Shown in pieces: positions 9,577-18,123 of a DNA stretch of 64,000 bases. Every line of letters begins with the position of its first letter. Position 1 is the first letter of the stretch. This stretch comes from Paenibacillus swuensis (lineage in GTDB: Bacteria > Bacillota > Bacilli > Paenibacillales > DY6). Both the position numbers and the translations under genes were made by a program. The stretch covers positions 768,501 to 832,500 of the forward strand of contig NZ_CP011388.1 of assembly GCF_001644605.1 (NCBI RefSeq), read 5' to 3'. Under the pieces are notes generated by a model. The model was given only the letters and a program-made list of their open reading frames with translations. It was not told the DNA's origin and searched no databases.

Positions 9577-9800
9577 GATTTCCACGCGCATGGATCGGTT
9601 ACCGACGTGAGGAAGTTCACCAATACCTTCATTTCCTCCGCCTGGAACAAGAGATGATTCAGAATCACACCGCCAAGGAAAGCATTCTCTTTCAAGAAGA
9701 GATGAATACCAAAACAAACGAGGCCAAGCAGCTCCGCGCGGAACTCCGCGAAATTCTGGCTCTTGAAAGAACCTATATAGAAGGAACGAAATCGTCATGA
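9573..9800 (+). CDS. Small DivIVA-like coiled-coil protein
   Basis: 75 residues, start overlapping the preceding stop (ATGA) and stop overlapping the next start (ATGA), so translation is probably coupled on both sides. The N-terminus RFPRAWIGYRREEVHQYLHFL resembles the DivIVA/GpsB membrane-targeting motif (F..GY...EV..FL); the rest is a charged helical coiled coil ending at residue 75. The next protein in the operon begins with a similar FGGYRCSTVNRAI segment and coiled coil, so the two may interact. No enzymatic motif is present. The function (localising or scaffolding the synthase) is inference. Confidence 0.7.
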   Translation: MRFPRAWIGYRREEVHQYLHFLRLEQEMIQNHTAKESILFQEEMNTKTNEAKQLRAELREILALERTYIEGTKSS

Positions 9801-12169
9801 AGCGGGATCGGCTGAAATTCCAATTCGGGGGATACCGGTGTTCCACTGTCAACCGGGCCATCCATAGCTCCGAAGTGAAGCTCGAACAGTGCAAACAACA
9901 ACACACGGAACAACAAGAGTATCATCGCATTGAGTCGCAACGTCTTGATACGGAGATTGAAGAGCTCTATAAACGGATGTCGGACGCCCGGGATCGAATA
10001 GAACAGTTGAAGCTCGCGACTCTTGTTATGGAATCCTACGCGATGCATGAGGCTGACTCCGCCTCCAATGAAGTTGCAGCTACCGTCGCGGCTGACCTTT
10101 CCGCAACGCCCATAAGGATGGGAGACAGATTAGTCGCTTCCGGAATAGTTACCGCGGCCCAGTTGGACGATGCTATGACTTCCCAAAAATTAAACGGGGG
10201 ACGACTCGGGGACATTCTAATAGATATGGGCTTCATTACCCAAGAGCAGTTCCTTCGTGTCATTCCCGAGCAACCGCCGAAAGGCAAGATTGGCGATATG
10301 CTGCTGGATTCCCGGCTTGTCACCGAGGATGAATTGAATAAGGCGTTGGAATCTCAACGTAAGAGCGGCGGCTTGTTAGGCGATGTATTAACCTCGATGC
10401 AATTCGTTGAACCGGAGGAGCTTGTCCGGGCCATAGCCAATCAGAACAATATCGGACGGATCGGCTCGGATATGACTGTAAACACCCCCGTTAGATTACC
10501 CGAGCAATTGGCCCGAAGTTATGGAGTGATTGTCGTACATCAATACATCAACCGGTTTCTCGTAGCGGTTAGCAGTCCCCTGGACGAAGAACAGATCGCT
10601 GTTATCGTTGAAGAGTTGCAACTGCCCATAGAGCAAGTGCTCGCCACGCAAGACGAGCTGGAGCAATATTGGCGGGACATCTACGGGACGGAGATGCTGC
10701 ACGAAAGCACCTCTAAGCTGGCGGAGGAGCAACCCCATAATTCAGCGTTGGAGACGTTTACGAAATCACAACTGGCGGTCCTCGGGATCCTTGCTGTACT
10801 GATCATCATCGGGTTGTGCGTTGACTTCTGGAAAACAGCCTTATTCGTGAATCTGATCATTCAATTTTTCTACTTTGTCATGGCTGTGTTCAAATTCACG
10901 ATTATCCTCATCGGTTCACGCAGAGAGGCGCAGTATCGTTTTACAGCTGAAGAAATTGAGGCCATTGATGAACGGGAACTGCCCGTTTATACCATTTTGG
11001 TGCCCATGTACAGGGAAGCACAAGTTGTTCCGCATCTGCTTCGCAATCTGGAGAATCTGGATTACCCGAAAGCCAAGCTGGATGTTCGTCTGCTGATTGA
11101 AGAAGATGATGACGAAATGCGTTCCCTTCTGGAAGAAATGAAGCTGCCGCCCTATTACACCGTACTTGTGGTTCCGGACGGACTGCCCAAGACAAAGCCC
11201 AAGGCTTGTAATTACGGGTTAATTCGGGCACGCGGGGAGTATGTTGTTATCTATGACGCAGAGGATCAACCCGATCCGGATCAGTTGAAGAAGGTGTTCT
11301 TGACCTTCAAGAATTCTCCTGAAGAATTCGTCTGCATTCAAGCCAAGCTGAATTATTTCAACAGCGATCAAAATCTCCTTACACGCTGGTTCACACAGGA
11401 GTACAGCATGTGGTTTGAGCTGCTGCTTCCCGGCATTATGCAACTGGATGTTCCGATTCCGCTCGGAGGCACATCGAACCATTTCAAGATGAAAGTACTT
11501 CAGGATTTAGGCGCTTGGGATCCCTATAATGTCACGGAGGATGCGGATTTAGGCGTCCGGCTATATAAGCACGGATACAAGACGGCCATCGTGGATTCCC
11601 GAACCTGGGAAGAAGCGAACAGCCGTACAGGAAACTGGATTCGTCAACGGTCCCGCTGGATCAAAGGATACATGCAAACGTGGCTTGTGCATATGCGCAA
11701 TCCGTTCCAGCTCTATCGGGAAATCGGGCTGAAAGGGTTTGTCGGATTTCAGGTCATGATTTTGGCCACGCCGTTGTTACCCTTGCTGAATCCGATCTTT
11801 TGGCTGATGTTGGTGCTGTGGTTCGGTTGGGAGCTTGAGCTGATTAGTAAGTTTTTCCCAGGATTTATTTATTATTTAGCCAGTGTTGAGTTTTATATCG
11901 GAAATTTCCTGTTCGTATTCAGTAACATTGCCGGCGTTTATTGGGTCATTCGGGAACTTGAAACCCGCGGAGGACGGACGTTCTCGTATAAACTCGTACG
12001 TTATGCTCTGCTCACGCCAATCTATTGGGTGTTAATGAGTATCGCGGCGGTGAAGGCGGCTTGGCAGCTTGTAACAAATCCGTTCTACTGGGAAAAAACA
12101 ACCCACGGTCTAACCGAACAGCCTTTGCCGGAAGGCTCCGGAAGAGATGTAAATACGTTTCAAGCTTAA
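9797..12169 (+). CDS. Membrane GT2 glycosyltransferase with N-terminal coiled coil and tandem MshEN modules
   Basis: 790 residues. Residues 1-80: DivIVA-like FGGY motif and coiled coil. Residues 107-159 form one MshEN unit with exact 24+5+24 spacing (R107-MG...Q130, linker KLNGG, R136-LG...Q159); residues 164-216 form a second, less conserved unit (K164, L193 in place of the key Arg). MshEN domains bind c-di-GMP. Two membrane helices follow (about 325-373), then a GT2 catalytic domain: VPMYRE (402), DAED (488-490 region), TED (580-582), QRSRW (617-621), and four or so C-terminal helices. This is the E. coli NfrB-type architecture with the MshEN part at the other end. Likely a processive or single-sugar polysaccharide synthase activated by c-di-GMP; substrate unknown. 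Confidence 0.85.
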   Translation: MKRDRLKFQFGGYRCSTVNRAIHSSEVKLEQCKQQHTEQQEYHRIESQRLDTEIEELYKRMSDARDRIEQLKLATLVMESYAMHEADSASNEVAATVAADLSATPIRMGDRLVASGIVTAAQLDDAMTSQKLNGGRLGDILIDMGFITQEQFLRVIPEQPPKGKIGDMLLDSRLVTEDELNKALESQRKSGGLLGDVLTSMQFVEPEELVRAIANQNNIGRIGSDMTVNTPVRLPEQLARSYGVIVVHQYINRFLVAVSSPLDEEQIAVIVEELQLPIEQVLATQDELEQYWRDIYGTEMLHESTSKLAEEQPHNSALETFTKSQLAVLGILAVLIIIGLCVDFWKTALFVNLIIQFFYFVMAVFKFTIILIGSRREAQYRFTAEEIEAIDERELPVYTILVPMYREAQVVPHLLRNLENLDYPKAKLDVRLLIEEDDDEMRSLLEEMKLPPYYTVLVVPDGLPKTKPKACNYGLIRARGEYVVIYDAEDQPDPDQLKKVFLTFKNSPEEFVCIQAKLNYFNSDQNLLTRWFTQEYSMWFELLLPGIMQLDVPIPLGGTSNHFKMKVLQDLGAWDPYNVTEDADLGVRLYKHGYKTAIVDSRTWEEANSRTGNWIRQRSRWIKGYMQTWLVHMRNPFQLYREIGLKGFVGFQVMILATPLLPLLNPIFWLMLVLWFGWELELISKFFPGFIYYLASVEFYIGNFLFVFSNIAGVYWVIRELETRGGRTFSYKLVRYALLTPIYWVLMSIAAVKAAWQLVTNPFYWEKTTHGLTEQPLPEGSGRDVNTFQA

Positions 12170-12185
12170 CTGGAGGTGAGTGGAC

Positions 12186-13235
12186 ATGAAGGAGGAGTTT
12201 CTCCCGGAAATTTCTGTGGTTATCCCTGTATACAATGAGGGAGAACTTATTTCGGATTCATTGCTTGTCATTGCGGACATGCTGTCCACGGTAACTTCTC
12301 GCTACGAAATCATTGTAGTGGATGACGGCTCCCAAGACGACACATGGAATCGCTTAACGTTGTTATCCATGGCATTGCCTGCCCTCTCTCCTCTGCGTCT
12401 CAGCCGTAACTTTGGCAAGGAAGCCGCGCTTTGCGCAGGACTTGAATGTGCGCGGGGCGCAGCTGTCATCGTTATGGACGGTGACCTGCAGCATCCTCCC
12501 GAGCTCATCCCGCGAATGGTGGAGCTTTGGCGGAATGAAGGCTATGAGATAGTGGAATGTGTTAAAGAAAGCCGCGGACGTGAACGGTTGGATAAGAAGT
12601 TGGGCGCCTCCGCGTTCTATGGCGCGCTTAATCATCTCTCAGGTCACGATCTCAGGGACGCTTCAGATTATAAGCTGCTGGACAGGAAAGTGATGGATGC
12701 ATGGAGAAGATTGCCTGAACGTATTACCTTTTTCAGGGGAATGTCGGCATGGCTTGGCTTCAAGCGCATAACGTTATCGTTTCATGTCGCTCCGCGGAAA
12801 TCGGGCAGCAGTCAATGGAGTGTGTTTCACCTGGCGAAGCTCGCGGTGAACGCGATCGTTTCTTTCTCCACGATCCCGCTGCGCATGGTCAGCATCGTAG
12901 GCATCCTGTTTCTGATCGGTTCCGTTGTTCTGGGTGTGCAGACCCTGATTCAGAAGTTTCAAGGCGTTGCGTTGACGGGGTTCACAACCGTCATATTACT
13001 TCTGCTCATTATTGGTAGCTTTGTTATGATTTCCATTGGCATTATGGGAGAGTACATCGCGGCGATTTATCATGAGGTGAAGGGACGGCCGCGTTATCTG
13101 ATTTCGGAACGTATAGTGAGTTCTGAAGCTCAAGCGGCAGCTCTGGAACAGCATAATTTCATTTTGGACCAAAACATGAATCTCAGCACCCCCCGAAGAG
13201 AACCTCAGCATAGCAGGCATATGTCTCATGATTAA
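12186..13235 (+). CDS. GtrB/DPM1-like undecaprenyl-phosphate glycosyltransferase
   Basis: 349 residues from ATG 12186, which sits 6 nt after GGAGGTGA; a GTG at 12180 is too close to the ribosome site. GT2 fold with VVIPVYNEGE, VVDDGSQDDTW, LSRNFGKEAAL and the metal-binding DGD (98-100) followed by LQHPPELIP, all typical of bactoprenol-phosphate glucosyl/mannosyl transferases (GtrB, CsbB, DPM1). Two C-terminal transmembrane helices (about 215-255 and 265-295). It would transfer a sugar, probably mannose supplied by the ManC-like enzyme, onto undecaprenyl phosphate on the inner leaflet. The C-terminus overlaps the GtrA-like gene by 8 bp. Confidence 0.88.
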   Translation: MKEEFLPEISVVIPVYNEGELISDSLLVIADMLSTVTSRYEIIVVDDGSQDDTWNRLTLLSMALPALSPLRLSRNFGKEAALCAGLECARGAAVIVMDGDLQHPPELIPRMVELWRNEGYEIVECVKESRGRERLDKKLGASAFYGALNHLSGHDLRDASDYKLLDRKVMDAWRRLPERITFFRGMSAWLGFKRITLSFHVAPRKSGSSQWSVFHLAKLAVNAIVSFSTIPLRMVSIVGILFLIGSVVLGVQTLIQKFQGVALTGFTTVILLLLIIGSFVMISIGIMGEYIAAIYHEVKGRPRYLISERIVSSEAQAAALEQHNFILDQNMNLSTPRREPQHSRHMSHD

Positions 13236-13650
13236 GCGGCTTCTGCGGTCTTCCGTTGTCAAATATGCTGTTGTCGGCGTGCTGGGCACAACTCTGCACT
13301 TCGGTTTGTTGTTGGCGCTGGTGGAATGGGCCGGAATGCATCCCGTTGCAGGTTCGGTTACCGGCTTTATCGCCGTCCTCATTGTATCTTATCTGCTGAA
13401 CCGGCACTGGACTTTTGGTGAACTGAACAACGGTGAAGCCCGGCGAGGCGTATTTATTCGTTACGGAATCGTATCGGGTTTCGGATTGCTTCTAAATACG
13501 GTGATTATGACCGCCACGGTTTCATGGTTACACTTGCCTTACCTCATTGGACAAATTCTCGTCACTTTGATTATTCCGATACACAACTATTTGTTTAACC
13601 GCTATTGGACCTTTCAATATTCGGCCCCCTCTTCGGAGTCTCATTCTTAA
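13228..13650 (+). CDS. GtrA-family membrane protein (lipid-linked sugar flippase)
   Basis: 140 residues, four transmembrane helices, with the family hallmarks VKYAVVGVLGTTLHFG near the start, YLLNRHWTFG in the middle and HNYLFNRYWTF at the end. GtrA-like proteins are thought to flip undecaprenyl-phosphate-linked sugars across the membrane for transfer outside. It overlaps the GtrB-like gene by 8 bp and is followed by a large membrane glycosyltransferase-like protein, reproducing the three-part GtrA/GtrB/Gtr arrangement. Confidence 0.88.
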   Translation: MIKRLLRSSVVKYAVVGVLGTTLHFGLLLALVEWAGMHPVAGSVTGFIAVLIVSYLLNRHWTFGELNNGEARRGVFIRYGIVSGFGLLLNTVIMTATVSWLHLPYLIGQILVTLIIPIHNYLFNRYWTFQYSAPSSESHS

Positions 13651-13673
13651 ACCACCTGAAGGAGGTGCCTTCT

Positions 13674-15311
13674 GTGCTTCGGAGTTTCCGTCTGGTCCTG
13701 TTGTTTCTGGCTGTCATGGCCGCCGAATTTACGCTGGGCTATTATTTAAACGTTATCGTAGGTTATATTCATTCGGATGCGATCAGCCGGGTGGCTAACG
13801 CGTTTTATGTTCTGTACAGCAGAGATCCGCACTTGGGCGCGATCGGTTTCGTCTGGAACCCGCTGCCGAGTTTAATTGAAGTCTTCATCCTGATTCTGTA
13901 TCCGATTTTCCCTGCCCTGGCCCATGAAGGGTTGGCGGCGACCCTGCAATCCTCCGTGTTTGCGGCGCTGACGACGGTTCTTTTGTACAACGCCGGTCGT
14001 CGGTTTAACTTATCCCCTTGGCTCAGTCTGGGTCTGGCTCTCTCCTACAGCCTGAACCCCTTTGTGTTTCTGTTCGGGGCGAACGGGCTTAGCGACGCGC
14101 CTTATGTGTTCTTTTTGATGATGACGGTTGCTCATTTCAGCTGGTGGGTTTATTCCAAAGGGAGCAGCACGAGCGCATTGATTACCTCAAGCTTCGCGTT
14201 GGCTCTTGCGTTCTGGACCCGTTATGAAGCGGTGCCGTTCGGCGTTTCCTTGGCACTTGCGGTTATGATCGCGGTCTTGTTTATGCAACGGGAACGTGTG
14301 GCGGAATCCGCTATCTTGGATAACGAGGCGTCCCGCGCTCATCGCAAGCATATGCGTAAAGAACGCTGGTATAAGGTTGAAGCGACCTGGATTCTGTTGC
14401 TGCTGCCCGCGGTTTTCTCGGGGCTGCTGTGGATATTTTTCAATTACATCATTATGGATGACGCGCTTTATTTCCTGCGGGGCGAGTATTCAAACGTTGC
14501 CCAATCGGAAGCTTTGAAGAACGATCCTAAGTTTCAACAGTTGTTCGGGCATCCGTGGAGAATCTTTCTTTTTGCGCTGAAGAAGACGCTCTGGTTCTCC
14601 ATTCCCTTGCTGTGCATTCTGTTTATACGGTTGTTAAACGGGCGGTTGTTGCGGTGGGATGTTGTCATTCTGATTGCGCTGATTTCGGCGGTTCCGGGGC
14701 TGCAATACATTCTCCTTCTGAAAGAGTCCTCGTTTGGCTGGTTCCGCTATTTCATGTATGTCTTTCCGGTTACGGTGGCGTGGTTGCCTTATGAACTGGG
14801 CTTATTAGCTAAGGGATGGAAACAGCGGCTTGGATTTACAGTGGTTATTGCGGGCATGCTGGGAACGGCGGGGTTGTTGACTTACGCCATGACGCAGCCT
14901 TCGATTGCGCCTGATGAAAACTATTTCCTGCAGTCGCGGGAGGACAATGGGCATTACGTGGAACAGGTTCAGGAACGGAACATTGCGGCCGCGCTGGACC
15001 GGGATTATAAGGATGCCACCATCCTTGTTGACTCTTATTCGGCTTATAATATTATCATCAGCAGCACATATCCGCGTAAATTTCTGATTACGAGCGACTA
15101 CTTGTTCCAGACTGCGGCGGAAGATCCGCCGGGGAACGACATTGACTATATTCTTCTGCCAAAGCCCAAGGTCAATACGCCTACGAGCGAGCTGAACCGT
15201 CTGTATCCGGAGATGTATGACCGGGGCAACAGCTGGGCGACGCTGGTTCAGGAGTTTGAGGGGGATTGGCGGATGTATAAGGTGAAGAAGTGGGACGGTA
15301 AGAAGGAATGA
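13674..15311 (+). CDS. Polytopic membrane glycosyltransferase-like protein (GT-C type)
   Basis: 545 residues from GTG 13674, which is preceded by GAAGGAGGTG at 6 nt; a longer frame from 13605 lies inside the previous gene. About 10-12 hydrophobic helices. The early region has LGAIGFVWNPLPSLIEV and the central region NPFVFLFGANGLSDAPYVFF and FWTRYEAVPFGVSLAL, the pattern of PMT/ArnT-like (GT-C) enzymes that use polyprenyl-phosphate sugars on the outer face. The last ~120 residues are soluble and probably extracytoplasmic. It is the last gene of the operon and would transfer the flipped sugar to a wall polymer or protein. The acceptor cannot be read from the sequence. Confidence 0.75.
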   Translation: MLRSFRLVLLFLAVMAAEFTLGYYLNVIVGYIHSDAISRVANAFYVLYSRDPHLGAIGFVWNPLPSLIEVFILILYPIFPALAHEGLAATLQSSVFAALTTVLLYNAGRRFNLSPWLSLGLALSYSLNPFVFLFGANGLSDAPYVFFLMMTVAHFSWWVYSKGSSTSALITSSFALALAFWTRYEAVPFGVSLALAVMIAVLFMQRERVAESAILDNEASRAHRKHMRKERWYKVEATWILLLLPAVFSGLLWIFFNYIIMDDALYFLRGEYSNVAQSEALKNDPKFQQLFGHPWRIFLFALKKTLWFSIPLLCILFIRLLNGRLLRWDVVILIALISAVPGLQYILLLKESSFGWFRYFMYVFPVTVAWLPYELGLLAKGWKQRLGFTVVIAGMLGTAGLLTYAMTQPSIAPDENYFLQSREDNGHYVEQVQERNIAAALDRDYKDATILVDSYSAYNIIISSTYPRKFLITSDYLFQTAAEDPPGNDIDYILLPKPKVNTPTSELNRLYPEMYDRGNSWATLVQEFEGDWRMYKVKKWDGKKE

Positions 15312-15344
15312 GTGGTGGGAAAGAGCAGGAGTAATCTCGGTGAA

Positions 15345-16095
15345 CCGCCATTTGGCGCGATATCGCTACTAATCCGGGGTTGAGGCGCCTTGGCTGGCCG
15401 AATTGTAGCGTTATCGCTACAATTGCTGGCGAAAGTGCCTGGAGTTTCTGGGGCACCGCCATTTGGCGCGATATCGCTACTAATCCGGGGTTGAGGCGCC
15501 TTGGCTGGCCAAATTGTAGCGATTTCGCTACAAATGCTGGCGAAAGTGCCTGGAGTGTCTGGGGCAACCGCCATTTGGCGCGATATCGCTACTAATCCGG
15601 GGTTGAGGCGCCTTGGCTGGCCGAATTGTAGCGTTATCGCTACAATTGCTGGCGAAAGTGCCTGGAGTGTCTGGGGCACCGCCATTTGGCGCGATATCGC
15701 TACTAATCCGGATTTTAGGCGCCTTGGCTGGCCGAATTGTAGCGTTATCGCTACAGTTGCTGACGAAAGTGCCTGGAGTGTCTGGGGCAACCGCCATTTG
15801 GCGCGATATTGCTACTAATCCGGGGGTGAGCTACCTGTGGAGGCCGAATTGTAGCGTTATCGCTACAGTTGCTGGCGAAAGTGCCTGGAGTGTCTGGGGC
15901 AACCGCCATTTGGCGCGTTATCGCTACTAATCCGGGGGTGAGCTACCTGTGGAGGCCAAATTGTAGCGATTTCGCTACAAATGCTGGCGAAAGTGCCTGG
16001 AGTGTCTGGGGCAACCGCCATTTGGTGCGATAACGCTACTAATCCGGGTTGAGTAACCGTTGGCATGCGAATTGTAGCGTTATCGCTACTAGTGC
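15345..16095. repeat. Seven tandem copies of a 111-112 bp palindrome-bearing repeat
   Basis: Copies begin (at ccgccatttgg) at 15345, 15456, 15568, 15679, 15791, 15903 and 16015. Each unit carries a GCGATATCGC-type palindrome and a second one, GTAGCG-TTAT-CGCTAC or GTAGCG-ATTT-CGCTAC. Because 112 is not a multiple of 3 and no start or ribosome site fits, the open frames on both strands are not genes. The array fills the 796-bp gap between the glycosylation operon and the next gene; nothing else is visible there. Confidence 0.93.
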
Positions 16096-16107
16096 TAAGC
16101 CTGAGCT

Positions 16108-16386
16108 TTATCGCCTATTTTGACTAAAAATATATCCGATCAAGCTCAACCCACAGAACGCTAACCAAAACTCCCCTACATTATAGATATTCTGCGCGTC
16201 CATGGTCCAATATAACATGTATGTGACTCCCTTGAGGTCGGGACCAGCGATTAAAGCCACATAAGCTGCGTTGATCAATGAAAAAAAGATTAAACAAACA
16301 AATAGAAATTTCAGTCTAAATTCTTCTTTTTTGGCTAAACCGATTAGAATCGCTATCAATAACAGGAAATTGAGAATTAACCCCAT
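16108..16386 (-). CDS. Small membrane protein of unknown function
   Basis: 92 residues, start ATG behind AGGAGGGATATGA, a strong ribosome site. Three hydrophobic segments (about 3-17, 26-46, 70-86), with a basic KKEEFRLK loop after the first. I do not recognise the family. It abuts the 112-bp repeat array, only 13 nt from its last palindrome, which could serve as its transcription end. No obvious partner gene. Confidence 0.7.
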   Translation of the reverse strand: MGLILNFLLLIAILIGLAKKEEFRLKFLFVCLIFFSLINAAYVALIAGPDLKGVTYMLYWTMDAQNIYNVGEFWLAFCGLSLIGYIFSQNRR

Positions 16387-16423
16387 TCATATCCCTCCTC
16401 TGCATGATTTATTTATTGTTAAA

Positions 16424-16461
16424 CCAAAAATGGAGCTAAGCCAATAAATCGGCCTAGCTCC
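16424..16461 (-). terminator. Terminator after the GH4 gene
   Basis: Hairpin GGAGCTAGGCC / GGCTTAGCTCC with an 8-nt loop, followed on the minus strand by ATTTTTGG. It lies 30 nt past the GH4 stop codon. The plus strand also has a T-rich run. Confidence 0.8.
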
Positions 16462-16490
16462 TTCTTTATTTGGCTCAGCTTTCCATCCGC

Positions 16491-17996
16491 TTAATTCACA
16501 GCCGCCGGACGCTCCAACGCTTTATCGGACTCACCCGCGTTCTTGTTCGCTTCCTCGCGGTTTTGCTGCATCTCCTCCACCGATTTCACCTTCAGACGCG
16601 CCGCGCCTTCATAGTTACGGGTCGGCAAGAGCGGCCCTTCCGCCAGACGTGCCTTAGCGGCAGCGATGGCCTCGCTGTATTGCGGCAGCCACGCTTCCTG
16701 CGCCACCAGCATTTCATCGACCATCTGCCAGATCTCCTTCGGATTGCACACCGCGCCGACCAGCGGATCCATCATCATCGCCTGGCGCAGCAACTGGTCA
16801 TCCCCGTGAATGGCCGCCTCTACCGCCATCCGTTGGACAGAGATACTCACGTTGCACACCGCAGCGCATCCCAACGGCAGATCGCCAACGGTTGGCATTG
16901 AAATTCCGTTGCGATCCACATAACCCGGCGCTTCAATAATCGCGTCATCCGGTAAATTACTAATAATGCCGTTGTTTACCACATTGAAGTGGCCCAGATA
17001 TACTCGGCCGGTCTCCAGCCCCTCGATGATATAGGAACCATGCTCTTCACCGCGGTTTTCGGGCCTGTAACGGACCGCGTCCTCCTTCATCCAGTTCGGA
17101 AAGTCTGTCTCAAACCAGTTTCGGCCCTCGGTGCATACGCGCAAATACCCGCCGGTTTCGCCGTTAATCCAGCTGCCCATGTCGATCCAATCCATAATTT
17201 CTTCCGGCCGCTTCCGGTACCAAGGCACATATTCGCTCAAGTGGCCGTTCGATTCCGTACTGTAGTATCCGAAGCGGCGAAGCATGTCGATGCGCACCTT
17301 CTCCGTCTGCCTATACTCCGGATGGTTCTCGAACGCTTCCAGCAGCTTGCCCGTCATGTCTTCTCCGTTATGCTGAACCTGAACGTACCAAGTCTGATGG
17401 TTAATGCCCGCGCAGATAATATCTACCTCAGATTTCTCCAACCCCAGCGCGGTGGCAATTTGCCGGTGACCGCCCTGTACGCCGTGACACAGACCAATGG
17501 TTCGCACGCCTCCGTATTTATTGCAGGCCCAGGTCAGCATGGCCATCGGATTGGCATAATTGAGCATGAGCGCATTCGGTTCCGCCACTTCACGAATATC
17601 CTTACAGATATTCATCATCTCCGCGATCCCCCGTTGACCGTACATAATCCCCCCGGCGCACAACGTATCGCCTACACACTGATCAATGCCGTACTTCAGC
17701 GGAATGTCCACATCCGTGGAGAAAGCCTCAAGCCCGCCGATCCGCACCACCACGAACACATAACGCGCATCTTTCAGCACCGCCCGCCGATCCGTAGACG
17801 CTTCGATCTCGATACCCAGACCGTTCTCCCGAATATCCCTTTGGCACAGCTGCGTCACCATGTCGAGATTATGTTCATTAATATCATTAAAAGCCACTTG
17901 AATATCCTGAAACTCCGGCACCGACAACAAATCGCGCAACAAACCCCTAGTGAAACCGATACTTCCCGCACCGACAAAAGCTACCTTAAAAGACAT
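16491..17996 (-). CDS. GH4 family glycosidase, probable alpha-galactosidase (MelA-like)
   Basis: 501 residues from ATG 17996 (behind GGAGGC); an upstream ATG frame at 18095 lies in the promoter. GH4 enzymes use NAD+ and Mn2+ in a redox-elimination mechanism. The dinucleotide-binding VGAGSIGFTRG opens the protein, N149-P150 (YANPMAM), C170-H171 (GLCHGVQGG) and H200 (CAGINHQTWY) give the metal and substrate sites. The GLCHG form suits alpha-galactosidase or alpha-glucuronidase more than phospho-glucosidases. The ~60 C-terminal residues beyond the usual family length are charged and of unknown role. It sits directly downstream of an AraC regulator in the same orientation and has a cre-like box. 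Confidence 0.88.
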   Translation of the reverse strand: MSFKVAFVGAGSIGFTRGLLRDLLSVPEFQDIQVAFNDINEHNLDMVTQLCQRDIRENGLGIEIEASTDRRAVLKDARYVFVVVRIGGLEAFSTDVDIPLKYGIDQCVGDTLCAGGIMYGQRGIAEMMNICKDIREVAEPNALMLNYANPMAMLTWACNKYGGVRTIGLCHGVQGGHRQIATALGLEKSEVDIICAGINHQTWYVQVQHNGEDMTGKLLEAFENHPEYRQTEKVRIDMLRRFGYYSTESNGHLSEYVPWYRKRPEEIMDWIDMGSWINGETGGYLRVCTEGRNWFETDFPNWMKEDAVRYRPENRGEEHGSYIIEGLETGRVYLGHFNVVNNGIISNLPDDAIIEAPGYVDRNGISMPTVGDLPLGCAAVCNVSISVQRMAVEAAIHGDDQLLRQAMMMDPLVGAVCNPKEIWQMVDEMLVAQEAWLPQYSEAIAAAKARLAEGPLLPTRNYEGAARLKVKSVEEMQQNREEANKNAGESDKALERPAAVN

Positions 17997-18062
17997 AATA
18001 AAAACGCCTCCTTCATCCCTAAGTGGAAAATAACAACTAACCACAGTGTAGCAGGGACGCCA

Positions 18063-18076
18063 AGGAAGCGTTATCA
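18063..18076 (-). promoter_or_regulatory. cre-like CcpA site before the GH4 gene
   Basis: Minus strand TGATAACGCTTCCT matches the consensus TGWAARCGYTWNCW at 13 of 14 positions. A TTGACA lies upstream (18094-18099) with TTGATA/TGATAA at 17-18 bp, so the site overlaps the presumed -10 region. Catabolite repression by glucose is predicted. Confidence 0.55.
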
Positions 18077-18123
18077 ATATACCAACCTGATTCATGTCAA
18101 AATGTATAAAATCCTAACTTTGT

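Noticed and set aside
15181-15930. Open frames of 89-180 residues on both strands through the 112-bp repeats
   Set aside because: The unit length is not a multiple of three, no ribosome sites are present and the frames arise from the palindromic repeat itself.
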